Assembly: GCA_947650285.1 (NCBI GenBank) | Contig: CANTFL010001032.1 | Coordinates: 1 to 64,000, forward strand | Length of the DNA stretch: 64,000 nucleotides | From: Hyaloperonospora brassicae | Taxonomy: Eukaryota > Oomycota > Peronosporomycetes > Peronosporales > Peronosporaceae | Reading direction: 5' to 3' | Shown: one piece after another, positions 46,922 to 58,700 of the stretch | Layout: every line of letters starts with the position of its first letter | How positions within the stretch are numbered: position 1 is the stretch's first letter | Made by a program: the position numbers and the translations under genes | Notes under the pieces: generated by a model | Seen by the model: only the letters and a program-made list of their open reading frames with translations | Told to the model about the DNA's origin: nothing | Databases searched by the model: none

Positions 46922-47848
46922 GACGAAATAAAGAGCTACGACGGACTCGCGGTATTGCCACTTCAATCGGGGGGGGGGTGCTGTTCCATGCGGTGATTCG
47001 TTGAAATCGATGGCTTTGCGTGAGCATGATTACTGCCAATCACGAAGCGAGAAAGCGTCCGAAACGAGCACCATGGGACAAGTGCGTCAGCTGAGATACC
47101 TCTTATTGACATTTCTGACAGTCGGGACCCGAACATGCTGGCAAGATTCTGACCGTCAGGCGGCCAACACGTCGACCATGCGGACCGCCAGAGTGGCTCA
47201 TGGTCGGTGTGAGCACGTACGAAACTAGAGCGTAAACTTGACGATAGCTGTGTTTGTAGCGAGCTCAACAGGTGACGAGAGAGAGTGCATGGACCGAACT
47301 TTGTTGCGCTTACGATTACCGAAGCTGCCAAGAGAAAAGAGGGAACGAGTTATGGGGAAGACGGGTCGTGAGTTGGCTCGCACTGCTAGGAAGGAACAGC
47401 GCATACGTTGTCGTTTACAGAGCCGAAAAGTGTGGTGGATGATTGAAGCAGCTGGACAGCCATTGCTGGGAGAGTCGCCGGACGCATGTGAGGCCCCGCA
47501 GATCCCGAGGGAACTGATGAGCAGTCTGCACCGGTTCATCCCAATCCTGCCTTACCATAGCGCTCTCGTTATATGTGTTCGAAACATCAGGTATCTCCAC
47601 CAAAACCATTGCTACGGAAAGTCTAGTGCTGTCAAAGATCGACCCGTGCGATGACAATATAGAATGCCTGAGGCTGTGTGACGTCTATTTCAAAGTCGAC
47701 TGTGGGTGACCCTGCCAACGCATCCACCACGAGTTGTGCGTCTTGTATAGGCATGCGTGACGACAAAACAAAAAAAAATGCTCTCCGTAGTTGAGCGGTC
47801 CGAGTCACTTCAGTCGTACACATCCCAGTTGTACAATTGCAACTATTG
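46922..47848. other. Intergenic region with gene-like traces
   Basis: Between the PGK-like start and the EndoG stop. A plus-strand frame at 47238–47654 (138 codons, Arg-rich) and a minus-strand pair at 47415–47754 compete; I judge the minus one more protein-like (separate entry). Neither is recognised. Confidence 0.4.
47415..47754 (-). pseudogene. Unrecognised gene-like stretch, frame-broken
   Basis: From an ATG at 47754 the minus strand reads a convincing protein segment (DFEIDVTQPQAFYIVIARV) that stops at once after it. A neighbouring frame then continues with RLSVAMVLVEIPDVSNTYNE and runs on to 47415. No intron of realistic size fits between them, so either a one-base indel (mutation or assembly error) or a decayed gene is likely. 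I do not know the family. Confidence 0.3.
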
Positions 47849-49122
47849 TCAGCGTGATTTGGCAAACAAAGCCTTGCGATACGCGGCAACTACTGCACAC
47901 TTGTTCACGCTGCACAGATCCATCTTCTCAACACCGCTGAGCTGCAGCAGCATCAGAATCTGCGTGAGTATCAGTGCCGACAAGGCAATATCGTGCCATC
48001 CGTACCTTGTCGAAAAAGAGCAGACCAGCCTGTTTCTCGATCACATCTAGCGGAACCTGAAACTCAAGAAGGTCTTTGTTCTCGGGGATGGCCTTGTTCG
48101 GCAAAATAAAGCCGGCTGCGGCAAACGCTCGCCTGCCTCGCTGTTCACCCAGCACTACTTTGAAGAAGTGTGTTGGCACAGCTGTGGCATTCGGCGGAGT
48201 GCCTAGCACAGGGTACGAAACCTCGTATTCTCCCGATCGTTTGTTTTTCTGGATGATCGAGACACGAAGCACGTCAGCAACAATTGCAAACGCGAGGCCG
48301 AGTGAGTATCATGCATCACCTTGGGTAGAAACAGAGGTCCGGTAATGACATAAACGGCGTCGTACTGACCGGCCAGGTGACGGACAAACCCTTCGAGGCG
48401 TGCCCAGTATCCACGGTTGAAGCCCACACCGACCTGTGGCGACATGTTCGTCATGAGAAAACTCTCGTCCATGGCTTGCTGTGAATGGCTCATATCACCT
48501 ACACGCAACGTAGCGCAGTCAGCACGTGCGAAATTGACGCGAGAACCTGTCATCGTGACAACAACAACGACAACATACGAGCTGGAGCCAGGTGCCCCTT
48601 GTCGTAGCCGCTCTTGAGGTACCGGTTCGGATGCACTTGAAACTGCGCAGGGACATCGTTGTCCACCATAAACTTGGAGTTCGATCGATCAGTCTCTTGC
48701 TCGACTTGTAGCGAGCTTTTTGTCAAATACTGCATCACCCACGACGGATTGCGCGTCCTGCAACAGCACGCAGCAATCACAGTAGCAGCTGAAGTCACTA
48801 CGTGGAACGCCATTGGTCGTTCCTGATTCTGCAATCCATTGCATCGCGCACAGTACCGGTAGTCGAACGACACGACGTAGCCCGACCGCACGAATACATT
48901 CGAGTTGGACGGCATCCCGTAGCGCAGTGCTTCGTGTTCAACCAGCGTCTGGGGCTTCAATGGCTTGTGGTCCGTTGGTGTAGTATCAGGCCTTCTTCGC
49001 TCGTCTCCTTCGTCTTCGATTCCAAGCACGATCAACGTCCCTGCAATGCCAATGGAAATGCCGAGGGACACACCTGCCAACGTCCGTCTGTAATTGGTCC
49101 ATCCATTGACGCATTGTGTCAT
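47849..49122 (-). CDS. EndoG-type DNA/RNA non-specific endonuclease with N-terminal membrane anchor
   Basis: Five exons (49122–48857, 48757–48579, 48498–48320, 48248–48006, 47941–47849) give 319 residues. A hydrophobic helix at about 14–35 would anchor the protein, as in mitochondrial EndoG. The beta-beta-alpha-metal nuclease core follows: RYGMPS, YVVSFDYRTRNPSWV, and the catalytic loop YDKGHLAPA with His144, then TNMSPQ…FNRGYW containing the metal-binding asparagine (Asn176). The usual DRGH reads DKGH here, a conservative change seen in some members. The family degrades mitochondrial DNA and takes part in cell death or mtDNA maintenance. Exon 2's donor (GCTC|GTATG) turns the expected PAG into PAR; this keeps phase. 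The C-terminus (MDLCSVNKCAVV) is shared with other EndoG proteins. Divergent from the small gene at 49436. Confidence 0.88.
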
Positions 49123-49435
49123 GCCACACACGACAGTAAGCAGACAGTAACAACGTACGTGTTTCGAGCATCAGATGTACATGACGGGTACCGCGTACCG
49201 GAGACTCGCAGGCAGGAACATGGCCAGCGACCGCGTCGGCGCGCTCTTTCGTCGGCCTTTCATCGCACTCTGTTCGCGTCGGATCGGTGATTGGCTAAAA
49301 CAAAAGCTGTCCATCCAAAGGATGCGTGGTGTGGTCCACGTGGATGGCACGTTCGTGTGCATATGGTGTGGCACGTGTTTTACGTGGTCTCGCCACACGA
49401 GAGCAAAGCGGTGGACCCACTCGAGTGTAGTTATC

Positions 49436-49823
49436 ATGTCGAGGAAGAACAACCGGCACAAGATCAAGGCGCAGTATGAGCTGGAGGTCGAGCGAGAGCG
49501 ACAGCGCAAGGAGAAGCTCATAAAGAAGCGCGAGCGGGTTCGTCTGCGTGTGTGTTTGTGCGGTCGAGAGCGCTCTGTACGCGACGTGTGGTGGTCGGGT
49601 GACAGTGTGTCGTGTGTATGGCCTACTGCAGAAAGCGAGTGCCCTGAAGAGCAAAGGAGAGACAGTGGTAAAGAAAGTGTCCAACAAAGTGCTGAGGAGA
49701 ATGCGCATTCGACAGATGGAGCAGGAGGCGCGTGACGGGATGGACGAAGACGACGGCGCGGACGAGAAGAAGAAGAAGAAGCAGAAGAAGCGAACGGCCG
49801 ACGAGATGGCGATGGAGGAATAG
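49436..49823 (+). CDS. Small highly charged basic protein, coiled coil
   Basis: Two exons (49436–49537 and 49632–49823, intron 94 nt) encode 97 residues. The N-terminal half is a basic, Glu/Arg/Lys-rich helix (YELEVERERQRKEKLIKKRE), probably a coiled coil or RNA-binding arm. The C-terminus has an acidic patch (DEDDGADE) followed by a lysine run, a likely nuclear or nucleolar signal. Composition suggests a ribosome-biogenesis or nucleolar factor, but no family is recognised. The frame is also open 5' of the ATG back to about 49175, so a longer N-terminus cannot be excluded; an ATG just before MSRKNN with a short leader seems more natural. Divergent from EndoG by 313 bp. Confidence 0.6.
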
Positions 49824-50068
49824 ACGCACGCTGTGGATTGCCCGAGCTGTTGTTTTGTGTCGTGGGCTTTGCGTCGGACGTTGTTGATAGGATCGATCGT
49901 TTTTCCGTGTCCGTCTTGCGGTCTGGCAACAGAACAGCAGTGGGTGCAGGATCGCTGGTGGGGTACTGCAGAGGATGCAGTTGTTACCACAAAGCGTGTC
50001 GCTCCAGGCAGCTAAACGCGACAAGCTTTGCACTGCTCAAAGTTGCTAAGCTTTTATTGCCAACGACA

Positions 50069-50551
50069 ATGTCGCCTGTTGTGTTGGAGAGACGTGTGCG
50101 TGGATTTGGTCGTGTCGGCATGTACGAGCTGAATCGTGACAAGTACGTGCACTTGGACGATTTGTTCGATATCTTGCAACGCTGCAAGACGCTGTGGTCC
50201 CGGTCCGCAATTGAAGCGGTGCATGTCGACCATGTAGATGGGGGACAGATGGTGCAAAGTGTGTTGGACATGTATGTTCTTCGTCAAGCTCGTCAGTTGG
50301 TGAGCTACTCGGAGCTCGAGCATCCCAAGACAATTCCGTACTTGCCAAAGTCTTGTATCGACAGCATTCCTGCGGGAGACAACGCAAATGTAGGACATAT
50401 GTCAAAGCGTTTCCTTCACGTACTACAGACATCTTGCGGCCCAGGCGAAGTGCTGCGTTGCCATTTGCTGCGCCACTGTATACCTAATTGGTCGGAAACT
50501 CGTCCAACATGGCAAACAGATGCCATCATCGTCTCAGTAGCTCTTGCGTGA
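50069..50551 (+). CDS. Uncharacterised protein, 160 aa
   Basis: An open frame with good coding texture (RRVRGFGRVGMYELNRDKYV, LDDLFDILQRCKTLWSRSAI). The same frame is open upstream to an ATG at 49838, giving 237 residues, but that extension is Cys/Ser-rich and less convincing. No domain recognised; leucine-rich helices are predicted by eye. It is convergent with RPN1 (stop at 50769). It could be one exon of a larger gene. Confidence 0.4.
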   Translation: MSPVVLERRVRGFGRVGMYELNRDKYVHLDDLFDILQRCKTLWSRSAIEAVHVDHVDGGQMVQSVLDMYVLRQARQLVSYSELEHPKTIPYLPKSCIDSIPAGDNANVGHMSKRFLHVLQTSCGPGEVLRCHLLRHCIPNWSETRPTWQTDAIIVSVALA

Positions 50552-50768
50552 TGTTTGGGATGTCAGGCTGACCGGATAACGTCCAGCAACTTGCTCGAAG
50601 CAACAGGCTCAACACACGACGTAAGAACAGGCGGGTACTGCATAGCTACGAGCGCAACGTATTCAGTGTGCTGGCTTGGTTATCGCTACCCGAAGGAATG
50701 GAGGCCACGAAGCAGCAACGCCCCTTCTTGGTTTGCCGCACCGTTCCACCTCCTTTGTTGATCCTTGC

Positions 50769-53743
50769 TTACGTCTCTGGTTGATAGTCCGGATTCTTTC
50801 GGAGGATTACAACGCCTTCTAGCACATTCGTGAGCGGGAGGTACTCTTCCGTCGCAAGCTCTGCGCGGTCCTTGACATTCAGCAGCACAGGCGTTGTATG
50901 CGTCTGGAATCCTGTAATAGACTTCGGGCGGCCGGCCTGGCCCACAATCTCAACCTGCAATTACACCAAAGCAAGAAACGTTAGCGCACGTGCAGTCTAA
51001 GATCACCACGGTAAATGAATGCGTACCGCCTGGCCGACTCGAACGGATACAGGAAGCGGATTCAGCTCTTCATCAAGCGTGATGAGCATACGGGGTTGCA
51101 TTGCTGTGGCGATGCAGTAGAGAATATAGTGGGACGTGTCCAACACCGTGTGCTCCATATCTAGCGAAGCGTGAAGAATCGTCAGCAAACCGCTGACCGC
51201 CACACGAGACATGATTAACCGGTCGGAGTGGAACGGGTGCAGGGTCATCAGACCCTTGCCCATGTGCAGCAAGCCTTGGGCGATACGGACAACGAACAGG
51301 TGGTTTGCTTCGCGATTGTAAAACTCTGAAAGCTGGCGAAGCAAACCAGCAACTCGCGAGTTGTTCGTGCCGGCCGACACTAGGCCGAGCGCGAGGATGG
51401 CATTCTGAGCAACACCCGAGTCAACATCGTGGGTAAGGCGCGACAGCGTGTCGATCAGTGCGTACTCAGGGTCAGACACGCTCAATAGAGCAAATGCCAG
51501 AGGCACTGCTCGGCGTACTGCCACTTCACCGTACTGCAGCAAGTGGTCAAACGATCGCATTGCCATCTCGCTGCCAATTTTCTCGCCCATCGTGATCAGA
51601 GCGATACCGAGGACAGCAACACTCTGGTGCTGTGCCTCAACAGAATCCTCAATGTGTTCAGCGCAAGTGCGCAGGAGCTGCTGGACCTTCAACACGTTGC
51701 CTGAGCCAGCGTATGCACACGTTTCCAGCGTGATAGCCAGGTACTTCGACATTTTGTGCTCAATGGTCTTGGCAGCTTCCAGCATAGCTTCCACGCGCTC
51801 CTGGCGGCTGTACGATGAAATGACAGCAAGCCCATGTCAGAATACTTACTGTGATCGTGTCTATGCGCATCTCAGTAACTCTACGTACCCGAGATACAAC
51901 AGGCCAAGTCCAAGAGCAAGGAAACGCGCGCATGACGAGTCCAGCTCCGCGTCCGAGCTCTCCATAAGTCGCTGCATCAGCACACTTCCAGCCTCCTCGT
52001 CACAAGTACCCACTTCAACCATGCCAAGTGCCAGCGCAGCGTACGACACTTCCTGAATGTCAGCGTTCTCATCAGCATGGGAAACCACCGGGATCAGCAA
52101 CTCAGACACATCTTCACGGGCTGAACCTGCGTACGCAATGCCCAAACCCAGACAAGAAGCACAACGGATGGAGCAGTTGCCTGAGTCGATATGCTCGGAC
52201 AACAGCGCAAGCGCGGGATCGCAGTCATTGCGAATACCGGCGCTAACAACACCGACGCCGAGGATGGCACCGGCTTTGACAAACTCGTCACCCGAGTACA
52301 GGTATTTGTCAATCTGCGTAATGCCCTCTTCAACATTCCAAAGCATGATCATGCCTAGTGATGCGGCCGCGCTCATCATTCCATGCTTTTTGTTCTTATA
52401 CAGCCATGTGTTCCCTTCCGGGGTCATAAGCTTGTCCGTTCCATAGCCGGCGTTCACGAGAGCGTTCACAAACGTCGACGCCAAGTTCGCACGCGCAGAG
52501 TCAGCAGGCTGAGACCCCGAGTCCCGACCGCGACCGACACTTGCTGTCTCGGACAAGTGCGACTTGTAAATATCCTCGGGGGTCTTGGCTTCCATGACGT
52601 CCAGGTCACGAGCGAGCGACAGGAACTTGTCACTCAAGTCTGCGTTGCCAATAACTTCATTCACCGACGTTTCGCTCTCATCTTCATAAAAACAGCGCTG
52701 CCGACCCAAGATGTATCCCATCTGGTTCCGCACCACATCGTCTTGACACTTCTGGAACACTTCCGCCACCAACTCGTCATTGCTAATCCGCAGCGCGACA
52801 CGAAGTGCATCCGGGAACTGCTCCAGACGCAGGAAAAGCGCAAAGGCCGTGTTCAATAGATTTGTCAAATCCTCAGCGTCCGACATGAAATCGGCACAGG
52901 CCAACAGGTAGAGACACACGCGCTGGTAATTCTTCTCGTCAATGTCCGGGCTCTCCAACAACCTCGGGAGTTGCTGCACTTCAATCAACATATCAATCGC
53001 CTCCGGCTCGGCGTTGTGTTGCATGTGGAACGGCACGATCGTGTCCACAGTCTCCAGCAAGTCCCGCACGTCTGGATCCACCGCGCCAACAGCTGTTACC
53101 CGCGCATTGTACTCTTCCCCGACTTCCCCGGCCAAGGAGCGCACAAACTCGTGGCCCCACGAGCCCAGCTCCGTCCTGTTGCCCTGCAACTTAAACTTGA
53201 GACTCTCCCGCGAGCCCTCTTTGGCCATGGTCATGGCCAGCACGGCCAGCACGTCGGCCATGAGTTTCCTCGTCTCGCCCGCCTCCACGTACTCAAACGC
53301 CGTCTTCAACTCGTCGTAGAACGGCCGCAGGAACTTGAGCGGCTTCGGGACAGACGTCATCGACGACGTGGCCGAGCGGATCTCGCGCCGCAGGAGCTCG
53401 AGCGCCAGCTGCTTGACGCCCACGTCTTCGTGCGTGTCGCATACGCGGGTCACAGCTGTCTCGAGGTCTTCTTTGAGCTTGCGGTCTTCAAGAGACTGCA
53501 AATCATTCAGTCGCAGAGGGTACACACACACACACACACAGAGAGAGAGACAAACAGAGAGCGAAATGATTACGTTCGAGCGGATATTACAGGCGATCAG
53601 TGGGAATACAGCGCCAGTCGTACGAGCTCTTCGGCCGCCGGTGCGTCGCCCGACGACTTGGACGGCTTTAGCGGTTTGGGCGTCTCGTCGCTGCTGCGCG
53701 CAACGTCGTTGCTCGGCACGGGGACGGGCGCCGTCTCCTTCAT
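50769..53743 (-). CDS. RPN1: 26S proteasome non-ATPase regulatory subunit RPN1 (PSMD2)
   Basis: Four exons (53743–53624, 53495–51889, 51807–51027, 50954–50769) join in phase to 897 residues, the expected length. RPN1 is the large base subunit of the 19S particle that docks ubiquitin, shuttle factors (Rad23, Dsk2) and the deubiquitinase Ubp6. The N-terminal 40 residues are Pro/Ser-rich; [15 protein letters not shown] begins the conserved helical arm. The middle carries proteasome/cyclosome repeats ([49 protein letters not shown]). The C-terminus [11 protein letters not shown]…[20 protein letters not shown] is diagnostic. Intron 1 holds a (CA)n/(GA)n microsatellite adjoining the acceptor. Start chosen as the ATG of the short first exon. 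Confidence 0.97.
53521..53552. repeat. (CA)n(GA)n microsatellite in RPN1 intron 1
   Basis: About nine CA units followed by GA units. On the coding strand it is (TC)n(TG)n and lies some 25 bases before the TTGCAG acceptor, forming part of the pyrimidine tract. Confidence 0.85.
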
Positions 53744-54639
53744 GTTGCTGCCTCGTGGTGTGGCGGTGAATGGATTTCCCCCTGCGCGGATCTTGGAGTG
53801 GAGGTGGCGGGAAGGTCGTCCGAGGCGGCCGCACGATTCGAATGTGCTGGCGTGGGATACAAAGTGCTTTTTTCCTGCCTTTGTGTTTTTTTATCGACAT
53901 GCAAACGCATCGATGGCCACGAGGTTTTTTGCTCATGTCGCTGCTGGTCACCGGAGTGATGGTCATGGACCAACATTGATGATCGACCGTTTAGTAGCGA
54001 GCAAAGTGTCGTGTGTGCGTGTTTCCGTGCCTTCTCTACCACTTACTCATACCTGAACCTCAGGTAGGTCTGCCTGCTGCTATAGTACGTTGCGTTCCAT
54101 TTGCTCAGTGGACGATATGGAGAAGCGTGAGGTGGAAATGAGCACACCCGACTGGGCCAATTGACAACGAATATGTAAGCAAAAAACGGGCTTCAAGCAC
54201 AAACAGGTGATGCTCGACTGAACAGAGATGCCACCCTAAACCGTAGCGTCTTTATCGGGCCTATTGGTACCCGTTTGCCGTCATTGTATCCTTATCGCTG
54301 GCTTCGTCATACACATATGTGCCAAACACGGCGAGAGCAGTGCGTGTGTATAGCGTCACAAACTTGCTTGAAGTCCCCGGCCTACCCGAAGTAGTGGACG
54401 TTTATCGTCAATACGCGACATCCCAGAAGCGTATTGGCAGAGATTGCCGTGACCACTCGGGTGTCGGATGAGGCGAACGGTCGAAGATCTGTGATGAATG
54501 GCGACACTGCAACTCGACGCATTCATATTTAGTTGCTAGTGACATCATCTTTTGGACGCACAAGAGCGCGCGTTGGACGTATTTGTATTCCTGTGCAGTT
54601 TCTCTATATACCCTAACTTTATATTGTAGAAACTAGTTA
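53744..54639. other. Upstream region of RPN1 and start of the repeat block
   Basis: The first few hundred bases presumably contain the RPN1 promoter; TTTTTTTATCG and similar T-runs lie near 53886. From about 54060 on, GC content falls and no gene is seen. Confidence 0.4.
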
Positions 54640-54959
54640 TCACATTATCGGGTGGACAATGTAAATATTGCCTACCCGACAACATCATGCAGTCTTTGTT
54701 TTTTGGCGGTCTTAGTCATCATATCCGCCAAGAAGGTGTCAAGTGAGTGCTGGACGCACGTAATGGGCGACGAGCATGTACCCTTCATTCTTGTACGTGG
54801 TTAAATATGGTAATTGTAAGCTAGAAAGATGTGTACTCAGTAGATTATAAATATATCAAACGCACCTCTAATTCTTCCTGCAGTAAGCTTGTACGCGTAA
54901 CTTCGTTCGTTTCTTAAGCGCCAGAGAACTCGGATTCGCATCGCGTGCCTTCGTTGCCA
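54640..54959 (+). mobile_element. Degenerate LTR related to the LTRs at 0.25 and 1.9 kb
   Basis: The segment GAGTGCTGGACGCACGTAAT (54742 on), then GGGCGACGAGCATG, matches the solo LTR's CTGCTGGACGCGCGCAATGG and GTGGTGAGCAAG in order. The end GCGTGCCTTCGTTGCCA (54943–54959) matches that LTR's GCGTGCCTTGTTACA terminus with substitutions. The 5' boundary is too eroded to place; target-site duplication not found. Confidence 0.5.
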
Positions 54960-55443
54960 TCAGTGAAGCTTTGTAGCGTATAGTGCATTAGCGCAGAGTG
55001 CTCCATTGCACCTGATAGCGTATCATGGTCTGTCTAACGAGTACGTACACATCCACCATGAACATATCGGTGAGGACAGCTTCCGTGCCACGCGTGCCAT
55101 CTCCGTCCATATCAGTGATAACGAATGTAAGGAGATTGATTAATGAGCTTAGCCTCTAGTCGCCAGCGCCATCTTGTTCGCTTTATGGGAAGAAGAGCAA
55201 CATGGCATAACACCCAAATTTATATTGCAAGTCCATTCCGACGAGATAGTTCAAGCTCACAAAAGTACACGCAAAAGGTATGTCGTTGTGTACGTCGTTG
55301 TGTTATTTAGATAAAAGCAGTTATCTAAGAAAAGATGAGCTACATAATAAGAATATCACAATTCTTTGGTGCAAACATGATACTTCGCAACTTACTTTGT
55401 ATGATCTTATTGATACAAGATATTGACGCTTGCTAAAAGCGTT

Positions 55444-55740
55444 CTACCCGTTCACGTTTCCTTGATAAATAAACCTCATAATCCTCGATCTTTCACCATG
55501 AACACGTGGTCGGTACAATAATGCTGATAAAGCATCGAGATTCATTGAATATTTATGAAGCAATGCATTCGCTAGCATGTCCGCTGACACATAACCAGTC
55601 ACTGTATATCTAAATGTAACGACGCCACGCTTTACTGGCGCCAACCCACTTGTTTGCTTATAAATTAGGGTCCCATTTGCCAAATTCCACTTAACATCAA
55701 GCTGATTCAATTTCGCTTGGTCGTCCCTTCGCAGTTGCAT
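55444..55740 (-). CDS. Isolated 98-codon ORF in AT-rich DNA, unrecognised
   Basis: ATG to TAG with protein-like composition (balanced charge; a beta-rich centre KRGVVTFRYTVTGYVSAD followed by a helix LANALLHKYSMNLDALSALL). Its codons are richer in G/C than the surrounding DNA. No signal peptide, RxLR, LFLAK or transposase motif. It could be a C-terminal exon of a gene, a relic of an effector or transposon protein, or chance. Confidence 0.3.
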   Translation of the reverse strand: MQLRRDDQAKLNQLDVKWNLANGTLIYKQTSGLAPVKRGVVTFRYTVTGYVSADMLANALLHKYSMNLDALSALLYRPRVHGERSRIMRFIYQGNVNG

Positions 55741-58700
55741 CAGTTATACAAAATTATTACTCCATTCTTGTAATATCTCGCAAGTGCCCGAAGAATTTCG
55801 AACCAATATTGATGCAGCTGTAAATTTAATAAAACATTGTCGACAGCACTACACCATCTTGTTGCATACACAACTAGCTCAATGAAATATAAACTCAACA
55901 GCTATTAGAACCAATCATATATGATGCATATGAAACTTTTATAGCAGCTAGTTCCACGTTACTTAGCTACTCACCTTACAAGATGTCCAAGACGCAACTT
56001 GTATAACCCGTAAAATACGATTTTCTGTATCTAAAGGATACATAGCTAAACTCTTAGTAAATTTAGTTCGTCACTTTATGTGAGTACTTGTAAATGACGT
56101 GCACTGCAAATGCAATGTGAAGTCTATCGAAAAGTGAGCATTAAGTAAATGAGTTACAAAACTATATGTTTATCGCCATAACTTTGTCTCATCACGCAAA
56201 ATGAAATGTTTATAGCGCACAATCGTACAATTTGTATCACTCTTTGGGTTTGTCCGTACTCTACGTGCTATATTAATTCCATGGTTGCTCCTTCAGCGCG
56301 CCTAATATCCCAATTTGATATTTAATGGATATGTAACTACTGTCTCCCTCATCTTGAAATTGTATATTAAATCATAATGAGCACACCCGAGGTCCTTGTC
56401 GAACATGACTAAAATCATATTTATATATGTGTCTACATTATTTCCATCCATTCTTGTGATCAATTTCTGTTTCAGAGGTCATCTGCGTGAACACAATGAA
56501 TCGAAATTTCTGTACATATGAATCTGTTCGAAACCAACTTTGACCATATTTTGTAGCGCCCCATTTTCCTTTTTTGGCTACAGTGCATAGTCCGCTTTAT
56601 TCATAATCGGATTATAGTATATGTTGTAGGTGTGATACAAGTATTTACAACTCGTCACATTCAGATTTCCGCCTCACAAGGGCGCAAGGCGCTACTTGAC
56701 TTCTTCTGACATGGACAAACTCCGGAGGACTACTTGTCGCTACCCAATGTGATCGAACTAAGTATTATATGTGTTTGTATCACCATAAGTGTGTCCTTCA
56801 AGTATCAATAACCTTATACAAAATTGATAGCACAGTGCTGCTGAAGGTTTTCTCAAATAATACAGAGTGTTAGTGTCTCGCTATCAATCAAATATATGTC
56901 ACATTCGATTGAGGCTAATACGAGTACGCAATTTGGCCTAATGTACTACGTGCCGAATGCGATGCATGAGAACTTGGCTTTTGCCCGAAGCACTTGTTTG
57001 GAAATTAACGTATTTATCTGCTTACCAGTATGGCTTCATCGGTTTCTTGACAAGTCCATGGAACCATCCATGATAATAGAGCCACGAATCATCACACATC
57101 AAATGTATGTGCATTTGAGATCTTAGCATGTTGCAGTCTTTACATTAGTCACGCATATCTAGCAACAAATTTTGGCTGTGTTTGGTGCGTCTTTGCGCTT
57201 TGCACACGCTGTACTTCTGACACGCAAGAACGCAGGGCTCTTTATGCTACCTGGTCGTGAGTGCGGCCAGTCGTATTCTGCAACAGATTCGATCTACCAT
57301 TTTTCGTATGTCTTTGACGCTAGTGACTATTTGATTTTTAAGGAGGCAGGAAAAATAATAAAACTGTAGGTAAATGGGGATCAAAAAGCAACATTGAAAG
57401 CAGCACCGGAAATCACGACGAGATACTATCATCAGCTTCACTCACGTATAACAAGCCCTGATCGATCACGTATTAGTGGCATGTATCTTCGATGATGCAC
57501 TCACGTGATACCAAACATTAAGCTCTTGCACTTCACTATTATATCTATTCAAATATAATAAGACAGGTGAAAGATTACACAGAAATGTCAAATTGGCATT
57601 TTATCAATATTTATGGTTTTTTGGTCACGGAAAAGATGGTGCTTTACTTTGGATCCGCGGATATGTGTGAGTAAATATGTTTGAGGTTTTGTTTTGATGA
57701 ACATTTATTTATAATTCTTACGGAATTAGAAATGCGTTTTACTAGTTGTCGTCTTTGTGGATGCGCGTCCAAACAAACCCGTCTCATCTAATCCATTTAA
57801 AGCAATAAAGAAGTGAGGTATATACAGGTCACGAAAACGATTCGCTATAAACGGTGGTTTGAGTTCAAAGATGCTTTAGTAGTATCTATACAGCTCTGTA
57901 GAATCGTGTCGACCCCACACATATTTCCAAATATGTGTATGGCAGTCTTATTATCAGTGCTGGTGTACGCGCTTACTTAAGTCCATCATAGGACTAGTAG
58001 TTCAGCATTCTGAATGACCACCACAAAATAAAGAATCTATTAAGAAATAATTCTCCTGAGACAGCTATAGCGCGATGGATGGATATCAATCAAAGCGCGG
58101 TAACCTGTATTTCTTACTTGTTTACGCAACGAAAAACTATGTAGCAATGACTCTAGGCTGTTTCGATATAACTGATACCACTCTAACATAATTATTGAAT
58201 GAGACCCGACCAGGTAATCCCTTTAGCTTTTGATCTATAGCCATGCTAGAGCACAATGAGCAAATAGCGAATGTGACAGAGCGCTGCCAGTCAATGTGTA
58301 TATAATCAGCGTTTGTCATTTGTCACAATTTTGCGAGATATCGACGATCAGATAGAATCAATCGGTCTTTAGCAGAATTAAACATTTGAAATATATGGTA
58401 TTTTCCAAAAGAACGCATTAGTAGTGTATGCATTAGCATGTTACTGGATATCAATCCTATACATTATAATTTAGTCCAGATTTTTTTCCTTTCAACGCAT
58501 ATACTTGAGACTTCATCTTCTGTTACCCGATATGAGATAGATGGATACATCTACCCACCCGGTAACCAATGGGCCAGCTGGTCGCGTTTTTAACAAAACA
58601 TGACTTTATCTTGTATCGTTTCCGACTACACCTTTTTGCATATGTTATAATATGCCATACACAAATGGGGGCATGAAAAAGTTATAAATGGTTCGATCCA

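Noticed and set aside
52971..54056. 361-aa plus-strand ORF
   Set aside because: Lies antisense to RPN1 exons and runs through the intron microsatellite; His/Arg/Leu-rich shadow composition.
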